DNA of 6,078 nucleotides from a bacterium (GTDB lineage: Bacteria > UBP15 > UBA6099). The notes below the pieces were generated by a model. It worked only from the letters and a program-made list of their open reading frames with translations. It was not told where the DNA came from and made no database searches. The position numbers were made by a program, and so were the translations under genes. This document shows, in pieces, positions 5,935 through 6,078 of this stretch. The number at the start of each line of letters is the position of its first letter. Position 1 is the first letter of the stretch. The stretch is taken from the NCBI GenBank assembly GCA_029573925.1, contig JAKQBV010000411.1, forward strand, positions 1-6,078, read 5' to 3'.

Positions 5935-6078
5935 TTCGTCGTCCCTGAAAAAGAGTTTTATTCAGAACTCAGGCGGCAAGAAACATGAAGCATCGTGGCG
6001 TCAGCGGTTTGGCTAGCGGCGTTGTTATCCGCCCAAAGGCAAGAATCAAGCAATGAAGGCTGCGACATAGGCGCGCAA
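5935..6078. other. Right-edge region with no supported gene; weak inverted repeat
   Basis: No convincing coding region, tRNA or clear intrinsic terminator is seen. TTTGG (6008-6012) and GCGG (6016-6019) can pair with CCGC (6029-6032) and CCAAA (6033-6037), leaving a three-base bulge and a nine-base loop, with no T run after it. CTGAA (5945-5949) can also pair with TTCAG (5961-5965). A 23-codon frame from ATG 5985 to 6056 and minus-strand frames open to the edge are all too short to judge. The methyltransferase operon may terminate here or beyond the window. Confidence 0.5.

Noticed and set aside
5945..5965. Hairpin after the methyltransferase as an intrinsic terminator
   Set aside because: The stem is only five AT-containing pairs plus two beyond an A-A mismatch, and no T run follows.
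5985..6056. A 23-codon plus-strand frame near the right edge
   Set aside because: AGGCGG at 5971-5976 is a weak ribosome site and the frame is too short and featureless to call without conservation data.
5958..6077. Minus-strand frame open to the right edge, ending at 5958
   Set aside because: About 40 codons open to an edge is expected by chance and the residues match nothing I recognise; a gene entering from the right cannot be excluded.

Overview
The window looks like a chromosomal segment of a Gram-negative bacterium of moderately high GC content. The Gram-negative inference rests mainly on a recognisable arabinose-5-phosphate isomerase (KdsD), the enzyme that feeds synthesis of the LPS sugar Kdo. 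All recognisable genes are on the + strand. The phylum cannot be fixed from the sequence alone. No mobile element, CRISPR array, tRNA or rRNA is visible.

Region 1 (2-2242) is the 3' part of a gene for a large, probably exported or surface protein. Its reading frame is open to the left edge, so the true N-terminus lies outside the window. The protein is rich in Ser, Thr, Gly and Tyr. It has an Ig-like (SbsA/Big_5-type) domain followed by three divergent tandem beta-rich repeats, and the middle repeat carries a small four-cysteine insert. A textbook intrinsic terminator (2271-2303) closes this unit.

Region 2 (about 2304-5934) looks like a separate transcription unit. A perfect TATAAT element lies 34 bases before coaE (dephospho-CoA kinase). 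The following genes are tightly packed: an unrecognised protein with about eight membrane segments (TTG start, 14-base overlap with coaE), a SIS-only kdsD (4-base ATGA overlap), a small exported protein with one fibronectin type III-like domain (4-base ATGA overlap) and, after a 32-base gap, a class I SAM-dependent methyltransferase with a divergent SAM-binding loop and a hydrophobic C-terminal part. CoaE is housekeeping. The other four could plausibly act together in cell-envelope or glycan biology, but only KdsD has a firm pathway assignment.

The last 144 bases (5935-6078) hold no gene I can support, only a weak imperfect inverted repeat. The most curious signals are the in-phase A_AAA_AAA run at the kdsD stop codon, which would fuse kdsD to the next gene on a -1 slip; two GC-rich hairpins just beyond it, between two candidate start codons; and the repeat architecture with a cysteine insert in the first protein. 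I see no clear evidence of a wholly new system. The unrecognised genes are the best candidates for new biology.
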